Source of the DNA: Gulosibacter macacae
GTDB lineage: Bacteria > Actinomycetota > Actinomycetes > Actinomycetales > Microbacteriaceae
DNA: 64,000 nucleotides
Assembly: GCF_003865375.1 (NCBI RefSeq)
Contig: NZ_RQVS01000009.1
Span: 60,018-124,017, forward strand
Direction of reading: 5' to 3'
In this document: in pieces, positions 45,777 to 52,807 of the stretch
Layout: every line of letters starts with the position of its first letter
Position numbering within the stretch: position 1 is the stretch's first letter
The notes under the pieces: model-generated
What the model saw: only the letters and a program-made list of their open reading frames with translations
Database searches by the model: none
What the model was told of the DNA's origin: nothing
Made by a program: the position numbers and the translations under genes

Positions 45777-46177
45777 ATGCGGGGCCGGAGCGTCTGCTCG
45801 TTCGAAAGGCTGTCGGGTACGTCGTCCGTGATGGGCGGCTCCTGGTGTTCACGCACGACGACGTCCCGCTCGAGACTGCCGGTGTCCAGGTGCCCGCTGG
45901 GGCCATAGAGTCGTCGGAGTCCCCAGCGACCGCTGTCGTCCGTGAAGTTCTGGGAGAGACTGGCGGCGCAGCTCGCATCATCGATGCTCTGGGTGTCGAA
46001 CGGTACGACGTCTGGCCGTCCAAGGCTGAGGTGCACGAGCGATACTTCTTCCAGCTCGAACCCCTGGACGACAGTCACTGCGGGCAATGGAGCGCCGGCG
46101 AAGGTGACCCCTCAGATGGTGGTTCGGTTCAGCGATGGACATGCCAGTGGATTCCCCTCGAGCACGCTCACGTGTGA
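45773..46177 (+). CDS. NUDIX hydrolase-like protein with a degenerate box
   Basis: A 134-residue NUDIX fold. The box reads G-x5-E-x7-R-E-V-L-G-E-T-G (GAIESSESPATAVVREVLGETG, about residues 43-64). The first glutamate of the usual EE pair is Gly, so one metal ligand is missing. It may be inactive or have altered chemistry. Typical substrates would be nucleoside diphosphate derivatives. GTG 45773 overlaps the higA stop, so the two are coupled in the R2-R3 cassette. Confidence 0.7.
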   Translation: MNAGPERLLVRKAVGYVVRDGRLLVFTHDDVPLETAGVQVPAGAIESSESPATAVVREVLGETGGAARIIDALGVERYDVWPSKAEVHERYFFQLEPLDDSHCGQWSAGEGDPSDGGSVQRWTCQWIPLEHAHV

Positions 46178-46290
46178 AGTGCCGGTTTCGCCGCGAAGGT
46201 CGGTGAGATCTCCCTCTAGGACCCCCATGCCGTCGATGGTCGTGGGCTGGGGTGACGAGCTGCCGTGATGGTCATACGTATTGAAACTCG

Positions 46291-46314
46291 GTGGAGTTCC
46301 GCTTCAACGTCTAG
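46291..46314 (+). repeat. ychF 3'-end repeat R3
   Basis: Reads GTG GAG TTC CGC TTC AAC GTC TAG, again VEFRFNV and stop. It differs from R2 only at the last codons. Confidence 0.85.
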
Positions 46315-46423
46315 CGTTAATTGCTCGCCTCGGTATTACCCCTTCAGGTAATCAGGTGGACGGAAGGCGGTGCCGAAGATGTCGAATAGTCGACGACCAC
46401 AGCAATCAGCCCATCCAGAACGC

Positions 46424-46813
46424 ATGATCAAGATCGAGACGATCACCATCAAGGCGCTCGACGCCCGGACTGTGGCGCGCTTCTGGCGTGACTTCTTGGG
46501 ATATCGAGTGGCACCGAACCACAGTGATTCGGTGCTGCTGGTCGGTTCTGGGCCCGCTCTGCTCATCCAGCCTTCCCAGGCGCAACCGATGGATGCCGCG
46601 ATTCACCTTGACTTGCGCCCGGAGGATCCCGCAGTCGAGATCAGGCGTGCCCTCGATCTGGGGGCAAGCTTGGCTGACATCGGCCAGTCGGGCGCTGAAG
46701 GATGGACGGTCCTTCGGGACCCTGGCGGCAACCTGTTTTGCATCCTGGAGGGCGTCAAGGCCTTCGATGCACATCGGGTAGCGGAGCCTGGTCAAGTGAC
46801 TCCGATCGACTAG
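46424..46813 (+). CDS. VOC-family (glyoxalase/bleomycin resistance fold) protein
   Basis: A 129-residue protein with one complete VOC module pair (IKALDARTVARFWRDFLGYRVA... SVLLVGSGPALLIQ... AAIHLDLRPEDP... WTVLRDPGGNLFCILE). The ending D-P-x-G-N-x-F-C is a common metal-site signature of this fold. The substrate is unknown; members include dioxygenases, lyases and antibiotic-binding proteins. The frame opens at 46370, and ATG 46424 starts at the fold. It is the sole gene of the R3-R4 cassette. Confidence 0.72.
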   Translation: MIKIETITIKALDARTVARFWRDFLGYRVAPNHSDSVLLVGSGPALLIQPSQAQPMDAAIHLDLRPEDPAVEIRRALDLGASLADIGQSGAEGWTVLRDPGGNLFCILEGVKAFDAHRVAEPGQVTPID

Positions 46814-46892
46814 CCTGCGCCTCACTCTTGCTCCGTGAAGCAACGATCACCCGACATCACCAGTCGTCACGTGAGATTGGCGACGAAACATG

Positions 46893-46916
46893 GTGAAGTC
46901 TAGGTTTAACGTCTAG
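46893..46916 (+). repeat. ychF 3'-end repeat R4 (degenerate)
   Basis: Reads GTG AAG TCT AGG TTT AAC GTC TAG, encoding VKSRFNV and stop. It shares GGTTTAACGTCT with R1. It is the most diverged copy and the last one seen, so it may be the oldest junction. Confidence 0.65.
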
Positions 46917-46927
46917 CAGCGGCGAGA

Positions 46928-47206
46928 CTAGGCGACCCGCCTGCCATAGCGCTGTCGAACTGCTTCGCCGGAAGTGCCGACAAAGGTGCCGATGCTCGCC
47001 CACGTCATGCCGGAGTCGCGGGCACGCTTGATTGCTTCAAGCAGGTGCCGCTCGGCATTTGACTGCTCGACGACAGCATCGCGTAGCGCATGCACCGAAT
47101 CGATGTTTATTTCATTGGCAGGATCGGGTTCGTAGCTCTCAAACCGCGCTACAAGCTCATCTGCGTGGGCAAGGATTTCTTCGACTGTGCGTGGCATGTT
47201 TATCAC
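46928..47206 (-). CDS. Putative antitoxin of a two-gene toxin-antitoxin pair
   Basis: A 92-residue helical protein (MPRTVEEILAHADELVARF) with a C-terminal HTH-like block: SNAERHLLEAIKRARDSGMTWASIGTFVGTSGEAVRQRYGRR. Its start overlaps the stop of the upstream small gene by 4 bp (ATGA). Small size, overlap and an HTH suggest an antitoxin that follows its toxin. ATG 47206 or ATG 47197 could start it. It lies just after R4, opposite in strand to the VOC gene. Confidence 0.55.
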   Translation of the reverse strand: MINMPRTVEEILAHADELVARFESYEPDPANEINIDSVHALRDAVVEQSNAERHLLEAIKRARDSGMTWASIGTFVGTSGEAVRQRYGRRVA

Positions 47207-47430
47207 CTTAAGAATTTCTCGCGTGCCCGCATCGCATGGATGACAACGATGGCGGTCGTGCCCTGGACATAACCCACTTCCAGGATGAGTGCGGCTCGGT
47301 TCGCTCCGATGATCATTGTGAATCCTTCACCAAGATCCCAGGCCCGTATGGGGTTGCGATAGGCGTGCAGAATCTCATCTTCGGTGATTCCGTGCTTAAG
47401 TGCAGAACTCGCGATGACCGGTTCATCCAC
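47203..47430 (-). CDS. Putative BrnT-like toxin
   Basis: A 75-residue protein (ALKHGITEDEILHAYRNP... MIIGANRAALILEVGYVQG... VVIHAMRAREKFL). The HGI..EEI.HA start and the H-A-x-x-A/R-x-K-F end resemble RelE-fold BrnT toxins (ribonucleases). The first gene of a two-gene unit with an HTH protein fits this role. The family match is by pattern only. Confidence 0.5.
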   Translation of the reverse strand: MDEPVIASSALKHGITEDEILHAYRNPIRAWDLGEGFTMIIGANRAALILEVGYVQGTTAIVVIHAMRAREKFLR

Positions 47431-47555
47431 AGCTCCAAGTTACCTTGCAATGTGCTCCGCTGTCGAGAGTTGGAATAGGGGCGCATCCTGTGAATGTTGC
47501 CTGCCGGACGCACTCCGCAAGCTGGCCACTCGACCCAATATCGTATCGTGTCGTC

Positions 47556-48233
47556 ATGTCGGAGATTCCCTTGCCTCGCACTGGCGCTCCCGCGCTCAGG
47601 GCACTCGCAAGCGCCGGGTACACCCACCTCGGTCAGCTCAACGGCGTGCCCATGGCCGATGTATTTGCTTTGCACGGCATGGGCCCAAAGGGGATCGGTG
47701 CACTTCGTCGCGCGATGGCCGAACACAATTGGGCATTTGCCGATGATGACCCGGCAGTAGGTGCGGTGCAGGGTGGCCGGGTGTCGCTTACCGAAGGACG
47801 TCAACCCGATCGCAATGACTCTAAGACCGAGCCCACCAGCGTCGACCCGATTGAATGGGTCGCGAGTTTGCCAAAACCGCGGCAGCGCGACGAGGGCGCG
47901 CAACTGATCGAGCTGTTCAACGAAGTCACGGGTGCCGAAAGTGTCATGTGGGGACCGTCAATCATCGGCTACGGGGAACTGCACTACGTCTACGAATCGG
48001 GCCGCGAAGGCGACATGCCAAAAGTGGGGTTTAGTCCACGGTCGGTGGCGCACACCTTTTACCTCTCGTTAGATGCTCCGGGGGCAACTGAGCTTTTGGA
48101 CCGCCTTGGCAAGCACCGGACGAGCGTTGCTTGCCTTTACGTCAACAAGTTGGCCGATGTCGACATTGAGGTATTGCGAGAGCTTGTCAAGATGAGCTGG
48201 GAGCACGAAACCCACACTGGGGCAGGCAACTGA
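47556..48233 (+). CDS. Helix-hairpin-helix/DUF1801 fusion protein
   Basis: A 225-residue protein. Residues 8-60 look like a helix-hairpin-helix unit (GAPALRALASAGYTHLGQL...LHGMGPKGIGALRRAM), as in the alpha C-terminal domain. Residues 95-215 match DUF1801 (YdhG-like): QLIELFNEVTGAESVMWGPSIIGYGELHYVYESG. It carries a rare TTA leucine codon at 48068-48070. ATG 47556 starts the protein-like part; upstream frame to 47445 is not convincing. Function is unknown. Confidence 0.75.
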   Translation: MSEIPLPRTGAPALRALASAGYTHLGQLNGVPMADVFALHGMGPKGIGALRRAMAEHNWAFADDDPAVGAVQGGRVSLTEGRQPDRNDSKTEPTSVDPIEWVASLPKPRQRDEGAQLIELFNEVTGAESVMWGPSIIGYGELHYVYESGREGDMPKVGFSPRSVAHTFYLSLDAPGATELLDRLGKHRTSVACLYVNKLADVDIEVLRELVKMSWEHETHTGAGN

Positions 48234-48541
48234 CCGCCTCGAGCCCAACGAAAACCCCACATAGTCAGGTTTGCTCATCCACGGTGGCGGCACCGACAAC
48301 GCAGCCATCGCGTAGTTTCATGCCTTCGCTGAATTTGGCGACGTCGCGCTCGACCTCGCATTGCGTGACCGAACTCTGGTCGATGCGCTCGTGCTCATTG
48401 GCACGGGAGGTAAGGCCGCTCACCGCGTCGTAGCGGAACCTGGCCGCGAAACCGAGCCGGCAAGTTTGAGCATTCCGCCTAGTGTCAACTAAGTCAGCGA
48501 ATCCCGATCTCGACTTGCGGAAGGGATGCTGCCGGATTGTC
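48234..48541. other. Non-coding region with a possible gene fragment
   Basis: These 308 bp hold no intact gene. The plus-strand frame 48316-48492 encodes 58 codons that look coding (FAEFGDVALDLALRD, LVDALVLIGTGG), similar to part of an alpha/beta hydrolase, but lack a start and are preceded by a stop. It may be a decayed gene. Confidence 0.35.
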
Positions 48542-49222
48542 CTATGCTGCTTCGACGTGCTCAGCGAGCCGTTCTACGCGAGCGACTAGCTCAATGGTCG
48601 CGGCATCGAAAGCTCTGTCCGAGTCGGCAGTCACAGGATCGGGAACCGACCAGTGAGCCCAGTCCGCACCGGCAAGTTCTTCGTGGGCCCGGTCGCAGAC
48701 GGTGACGATCAGGTCGTGTGCCTGAGCATGGACGTCAAGCTTGCGTGGCGAAACATCCAGGATCGCAAGACCGTGGCGGTTTGCGGCAGCAATTGCGGCC
48801 GGATTAATCCGTTCGCCGGGCGCCGTACCACCAGAAATGGTCGGGACGCTACTGTGTTGTCGCCACGCGGCTGCGGCGAGATGTGACCTGGCCGTGTTGG
48901 CACTGCAGACGAACACCACCCGGCCGGCAACAATGTGTTCCCTGGTCAGTGGGCCGGTCGCCAAACCATGGATGTCATTGAGCGTGAAATAGACGCGCCG
49001 ACGATCGCCTTCTGAGCGCCGTTTCGTCACGAGGCCCGCATCCACGAGTTGTTTCAGGTGGTGAGCGAGCAGATTCGAAGGTATCGACAACATCTCGCCG
49101 AGCTCGGATGAGGAGCGGTCACTGAGTGTCAGCATCTCGACGATCTGCAGGCGCGTGACATCAGACAGCGCGGCGTGTCGCGCTGCCCGGATGCTCAAGG
49201 CTTCAAATCGCTCAATGTTCAT
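48542..49222 (-). CDS. ArsR-type repressor fused to low-molecular-weight phosphatase-type arsenate reductase
   Basis: A 226-residue two-domain protein. Residues 1-90 form an ArsR/SmtB winged helix (LSDVTRLQIVEMLTLSDRSSSELGEML... LAHHLKQLVDAGLV). Residues 100-225 form an ArsC/LMW-PTPase domain with the CX5R(S) loop VVFVCSANTARSH. The HTH part has no cysteine at all, so it lacks the usual arsenite-sensing Cys groups. ATG 49222 is chosen because two operator-like repeats lie just upstream; starting at 49258 would put both inside the gene. Divergent from the aquaglyceroporin gene. Confidence 0.82.
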   Translation of the reverse strand: MNIERFEALSIRAARHAALSDVTRLQIVEMLTLSDRSSSELGEMLSIPSNLLAHHLKQLVDAGLVTKRRSEGDRRRVYFTLNDIHGLATGPLTREHIVAGRVVFVCSANTARSHLAAAAWRQHSSVPTISGGTAPGERINPAAIAAANRHGLAILDVSPRKLDVHAQAHDLIVTVCDRAHEELAGADWAHWSVPDPVTADSDRAFDAATIELVARVERLAEHVEAA

Positions 49223-49240
49223 TGAGTCAATCTTGACTGA
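49223..49240. promoter_or_regulatory. ArsR operator candidate 1
   Basis: TGAGTCAA-TC-TTGACTGA, an imperfect palindrome directly upstream of the arsR-arsC fusion ATG. Likely autoregulatory site. Confidence 0.65.
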
Positions 49241-49251
49241 GTGATCATCGC

Positions 49252-49266
49252 GAGTCAATATGACTC
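49252..49266. promoter_or_regulatory. ArsR operator candidate 2
   Basis: GAGTCA-ATA-TGACTC, a perfect palindrome one base before the aquaglyceroporin ATG 49268. It shares the half-site GAGTCA with candidate 1. Confidence 0.65.
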
Positions 49267-49267
49267 C

Positions 49268-50008
49268 ATGAGCAACTCAGATGTGCCACCACTCGCGCGA
49301 CGCCTCCTGGCCGAGTTTCTTGGATCCGGCGTCCTCGTGGCCATCGTGGTTGGGTCAGGAATTGCGGCCCAGCGTTTGTCTCCAAACGATGTGGGGCTGC
49401 AACTTCTGCAGAACAGCCTCGCGACGGTGTTCGGTCTTGCCGTCCTCATCCTGGTGCTTGGCCCAGTCTCGGGAGCCCATTTCAACCCGGTCGTGTCGAT
49501 CGCAGACTGGCACTTTGGTCGTCGGTCGAGAAGTGGCCTGACCGGCAGCGGGGTCGCCGTGTATTCGATCGTGCAAGTAGCGGGCGGTATCGCCGGCGCC
49601 GTGCTTGCCAACCTGATGTTCGAAGTCCCGATTGCGCTCTCAACCCGAGATCGCATGAGCGTGGCCCATCTCCTCGCGGAAGTCGTGGCGACAAGTGGCC
49701 TGCTCATCGTCATTTTCGCACTCGTGAGGACGGGACGCGCAAACCTCGTCGCTCCGGCCGTCGGTGCCTATATCGGCTGCGCCTATTGGTTCACGAGCTC
49801 AACTTCATTCGCTAATCCCGCCGTCACCATCGGCCGCGTGTTCTCCGACACGTTTGCCGGCATTGACCCAACTTCATCCTTGGCCTTCGTCGCGGCGCAA
49901 CTCGTCGGTCTCGTGATTGGTGTCGTCCTCATCCACGCCCTGTGGCCAACCGCCAACCAGCTCCCCGCGCCCACCCCCATCAATCTTGAACACGCAGAAA
50001 GTGACTAG
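49268..50008 (+). CDS. MIP-family aquaglyceroporin (arsenite channel, AqpS-like)
   Basis: A 246-residue channel with six helices and two half-helices. The first selectivity loop is NPV rather than NPA (GAHFNPVVSIAD), and the second is standard NPA (TSFANPAVTIGR). In ars operons of Sinorhizobium type, an aquaglyceroporin replaces the arsenite pump and lets As(III) leave down its gradient. Its position between an ArsR fusion and two arsenate reductases supports the same role. ATG 49268 follows operator 2 closely. Confidence 0.85.
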   Translation: MSNSDVPPLARRLLAEFLGSGVLVAIVVGSGIAAQRLSPNDVGLQLLQNSLATVFGLAVLILVLGPVSGAHFNPVVSIADWHFGRRSRSGLTGSGVAVYSIVQVAGGIAGAVLANLMFEVPIALSTRDRMSVAHLLAEVVATSGLLIVIFALVRTGRANLVAPAVGAYIGCAYWFTSSTSFANPAVTIGRVFSDTFAGIDPTSSLAFVAAQLVGLVIGVVLIHALWPTANQLPAPTPINLEHAESD

Positions 50009-50010
50009 CA

Positions 50011-50634
50011 ATGTCTCAATCACCGACCACGTTCGACCCCTATCCCGGAATTGTCGATGACCTCGCCTACACCTATGAGGGTGTGTTCACCCGCGAACGC
50101 GTTGCTGCGACGGTGCAAGCCGCGCGTGACGTGCTTGAGTCGACAGCAAAGGTCAAGACCTATCTGCCGGTGTTTGTGGCACGGCAAGCTCGTGAGCAGC
50201 TCATGGCCGCCGCACAAGCGGAAGGTCTCGTAGCCAAGGCTGTGCCTGAGATCGTTTTTGTTTGTGTGCAGAACGCAGGTCGCTCGCAAATGGCAGCAGC
50301 GCTCACCGAGCACCTGTCTGCGCGCCGCGTGCACGTGCGCACCGCCGGCTCTGCTCCGAGCGGCGAAATCAACTCAACCGTCGTCGAAGTGCTTGCGGAA
50401 CGCGGGATCGACCTAACGACCGCCTACCCGAAGCCCCTCACTGACAATGTCATTCGCGCCGCCGACGTCATCGTGACTATGGGATGCGGTGACGCTTGCC
50501 CTGTGCTGCCCGGCAAGCGTTACGAGGACTGGGACGTGGCTGACCCGGCAGGCCAACCGATCGAGGTCGTGCGCGACATTCGTGACGACATTCAGGCCCG
50601 AGTAACCAACTTGCTCCGCCAAATTCTTGACTAA
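50011..50634 (+). CDS. Arsenate reductase (LMW-PTPase type) with N-terminal helical extension
   Basis: A 207-residue reductase of As(V) to As(III). The first 80 residues are a three-helix region found in some actinobacterial ArsC proteins. The catalytic loop is VFVCVQNAGRSQM (CX5RS) near residue 88. A second cysteine pair is in TMGCGDACPVLPGKRYEDWDVADP. Such enzymes in actinobacteria usually use mycothiol and mycoredoxin, fitting the mca gene in this window. It starts 2 bp after the aquaglyceroporin stop. Confidence 0.88.
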   Translation: MSQSPTTFDPYPGIVDDLAYTYEGVFTRERVAATVQAARDVLESTAKVKTYLPVFVARQAREQLMAAAQAEGLVAKAVPEIVFVCVQNAGRSQMAAALTEHLSARRVHVRTAGSAPSGEINSTVVEVLAERGIDLTTAYPKPLTDNVIRAADVIVTMGCGDACPVLPGKRYEDWDVADPAGQPIEVVRDIRDDIQARVTNLLRQILD

Positions 50635-50676
50635 CTCGCCCACGAAACTGACTCGAATGCGAAGGAGTGCATCAGC

Positions 50677-51138
50677 ATGACCGAAACCACCAAGCCGAGC
50701 GTTCTGTTCGTCTGCGTCCACAATGCTGGTCGTTCGCAGATGGCCGCCGCCTATTTGCAGCACCTCTCGGGAGGCGCCGTCGAAGTTCGCTCTGCCGGGT
50801 CGGCACCAGCCGACCAGATCAACCCCGCAGCGACCGAAGCCATGGCTGAAGAGGGCATTGACATGTCGGCCGAGTCGCCCAAGATCCTGACGACCGAGGC
50901 AGTGCAGGCTTCTGACGTGGTCATCACTATGGGATGCGGCGACACGTGTCCTTACTTTCCTGGCAAACGCTACGAAGACTGGGAGCTCGACGACCCGGCA
51001 GGCAAGGGAGTCAACTCGGTGCGACCGATTCGCGATGACATCAAGCGTCGGGTTCTGGGGCTCTTGGACGAGCTCGGGGTTGCGGTTGCTAAGTCAAGTG
51101 GGCACGCCTCAGCAGAAGGCACTACGCCCGGCAATTGA
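50677..51138 (+). CDS. arsC: Arsenate reductase (LMW-PTPase type)
   Basis: A 153-residue reductase with the catalytic loop VLFVCVHNAGRSQMAAAYL (residues 9-27) and TMGCGDTCPYFPGKRYEDWELDDP near residue 90. It is the single-domain paralogue of the preceding gene, sharing the same core but lacking the helical extension. AAGGAG lies upstream of ATG 50677. The locus has three phosphatase-type domains in total and no arsenite pump. Confidence 0.9.
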   Translation: MTETTKPSVLFVCVHNAGRSQMAAAYLQHLSGGAVEVRSAGSAPADQINPAATEAMAEEGIDMSAESPKILTTEAVQASDVVITMGCGDTCPYFPGKRYEDWELDDPAGKGVNSVRPIRDDIKRRVLGLLDELGVAVAKSSGHASAEGTTPGN

Positions 51139-51307
51139 TGCAGTCTGTGGCAGTTCGCCCCCCAGGCTATTTCTTGTCGGCGGCACCGGGTGAGCAGCAG
51201 CTTGGAACCGTTTTTGCTGATTCGCTCTCATTTGAAGGCTGGTTCGAGCCCGGAACGGAAGCCCATGCCAGGCTGCTGCCCATCGCCGAAATCGCGGATG
51301 AGGAGGC

Positions 51308-51724
51308 TCAGTTTGTGGCAACCGAGCGTTCAGCATCAGATCGCAGGATGCAGAACTGGTTGCCTTCCGGGTCGGCAAGGGTGACCCAACCTGTCCCGGA
51401 ACTGTCGGTGGCGCGGAGGTCAGCGACGAGCGTTCCGCCGAGGCCGAGGACGCGCTGCACTTCTTCATCGCGGTGGAGTCCTGCTCGTGGCCGTAGATCG
51501 AAATGCAGCTTGTTCTTTCCTGGCGTCGGGTCAGGAACCTCGAGAAACAGGATGGTGTGGCCTGTGGCCGCATCGTGAATCGGGCACTCCTCGTCGCCCG
51601 GCTGGTTCTGTTCGTTGGCCGTGTCGATATAGCCGTCGACGTAGCCAAGTACTGCCTTCCAGAACTCCGCGAGACGGAATGCATCCCGGCAGTCAACGGT
51701 GGTGTGCGACACGAAACAGGTCAT
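51308..51724 (-). CDS. VOC-family protein
   Basis: A 138-residue VOC fold (MTCFVSHTTVDCRDAFRLAEFWKAVLGY... GHTILFLEVPDPTPGKNKLHFDLRPRAG... GGTLVADL... WVTLADPEGNQFCIL). The DPEGN(Q)FC ending is a typical metal-site segment. The frame extends to 51814, but ATG 51724 starts at the fold. It is convergent with the ars operon. The 169 bp between arsC and its stop hold no clear gene. Confidence 0.75.
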   Translation of the reverse strand: MTCFVSHTTVDCRDAFRLAEFWKAVLGYVDGYIDTANEQNQPGDEECPIHDAATGHTILFLEVPDPTPGKNKLHFDLRPRAGLHRDEEVQRVLGLGGTLVADLRATDSSGTGWVTLADPEGNQFCILRSDAERSVATN

Positions 51725-51758
51725 GTCAGCAAATACAGCCCCAACCGATGACGGCGCG

Positions 51759-52628
51759 CTACTCGTAGAACCAGTCTTCAGCTTCGGATGCGAGCTTTTG
51801 GTGGCGCGCGACAAATGCGATTTCGGAGATCACCCGGAAGATGTCTTCGCGCTCTTCGGTTTCGAGCCCGTAGCCATGGCGCTCGTCGTCCTCACGAATG
51901 CCGTGGACCATATTGCGCAAGATCTCGCGGGCCACCGAGATGCGCGGTGCCGTACCAAGCGCTTGAAAGTCGCGGCAGGCGGCGTGGATGCGGCCGACGA
52001 TCGCCTCGCGGATTTCTGCGGGCGGATAGGGCGGTGATGGCTGCCAATTGTCAAGGGGTGACTCGGTGAGTAGCTGCTCCCAGGTCAGGTGCTTGAGCCT
52101 GTTCTCTTGGTATTCGCGCTCTTTCGTGCGTTCTGCCTCACGGCGCCGTGCGTCGCGTTCCTGCTCGGTGATGAGTGCATCCCGATCATTCGCCCAGCGC
52201 CACTCGCCCTCGACATCGTGAGCTGCCATGACTGATGTGCTCAAGTGCATCCCGATGACTTGACCCCGGAGAAATTTCGAGGCTGCCTTTTGCATGGCCG
52301 GGGTGAGTTCAATCTCACCAAGATGGGTGAACTTTTCGAGAGTCGGTTTCTCGTCCGCCATGCACGCGAACGCCGCTGGTCGGTTGTTCAATGCGAAACG
52401 GTTGGAGCGCAGCAGGTTGCAGGACTTTGCGGCCTCAATCGTCGGCAGTGACGTGCAGACCCCGTCGAGTACTCCAAGCATCGCCATCTCTTCGCGGTGG
52501 CCGAGGATGACCATGGCGCCGTATCGATCAGTGATCGGATGCGAGTCAGGAAAGAGCGGCGAAGTGCGGAACCCATAGACGGTTCCTGGGGCGGCGGCGA
52601 ACGGGTGGTCGATGGGGTCTCCGGCCAT
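51759..52628 (-). CDS. Hypothetical protein, charged helical C-terminus
   Basis: A 289-residue protein. The N-terminal half has mixed strands and helices (GAMVILGHREEMAMLGVLDG, FACMADEKPTLEKFTHLGEIEL). A charged helix follows (EQERDARRREAERTKEREYQENRLKHL), and the C-terminus is helical and acidic. I recognise no family. ATG 52628 starts at the window's GC-rich promoter side. It is next to the VOC gene on the same strand. Confidence 0.55.
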   Translation of the reverse strand: MAGDPIDHPFAAAPGTVYGFRTSPLFPDSHPITDRYGAMVILGHREEMAMLGVLDGVCTSLPTIEAAKSCNLLRSNRFALNNRPAAFACMADEKPTLEKFTHLGEIELTPAMQKAASKFLRGQVIGMHLSTSVMAAHDVEGEWRWANDRDALITEQERDARRREAERTKEREYQENRLKHLTWEQLLTESPLDNWQPSPPYPPAEIREAIVGRIHAACRDFQALGTAPRISVAREILRNMVHGIREDDERHGYGLETEEREDIFRVISEIAFVARHQKLASEAEDWFYE

Positions 52629-52807
52629 GGGGTCACCCTACTCAGCAGGGTCGTGCTGGCGCTGTGGAAGCGGTTGACTCTTCGACGACCTGGAGGCGGC
52701 TGTCGATGAGTTCATCCACAGTGACTTTGCCGCGTTTGAACAGCGTGAGTGGGTGTAACGAGTCGCATCACTGGTCGCGAAGCGACCGCGCGTAGTACGT
52801 TGGCGCC

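Noticed and set aside
35666..46916. Interpretation of the ychF repeats as a CRISPR array
   Set aside because: Spacing ranges from 602 to 8458 bp, the intervals hold genes, and no cas genes are seen.
35666..46916. Interpretation of the ychF repeats as insertion-sequence ends or target duplications
   Set aside because: Copies are all in direct orientation, 24 bp long, encode the ychF C-terminus, and flank no transposase with a DDE domain.
51139..51578. Plus-strand frame after arsC (147 codons)
   Set aside because: Mostly antisense to the VOC gene. The first 55 residues look slightly protein-like but have no family or ribosome site.
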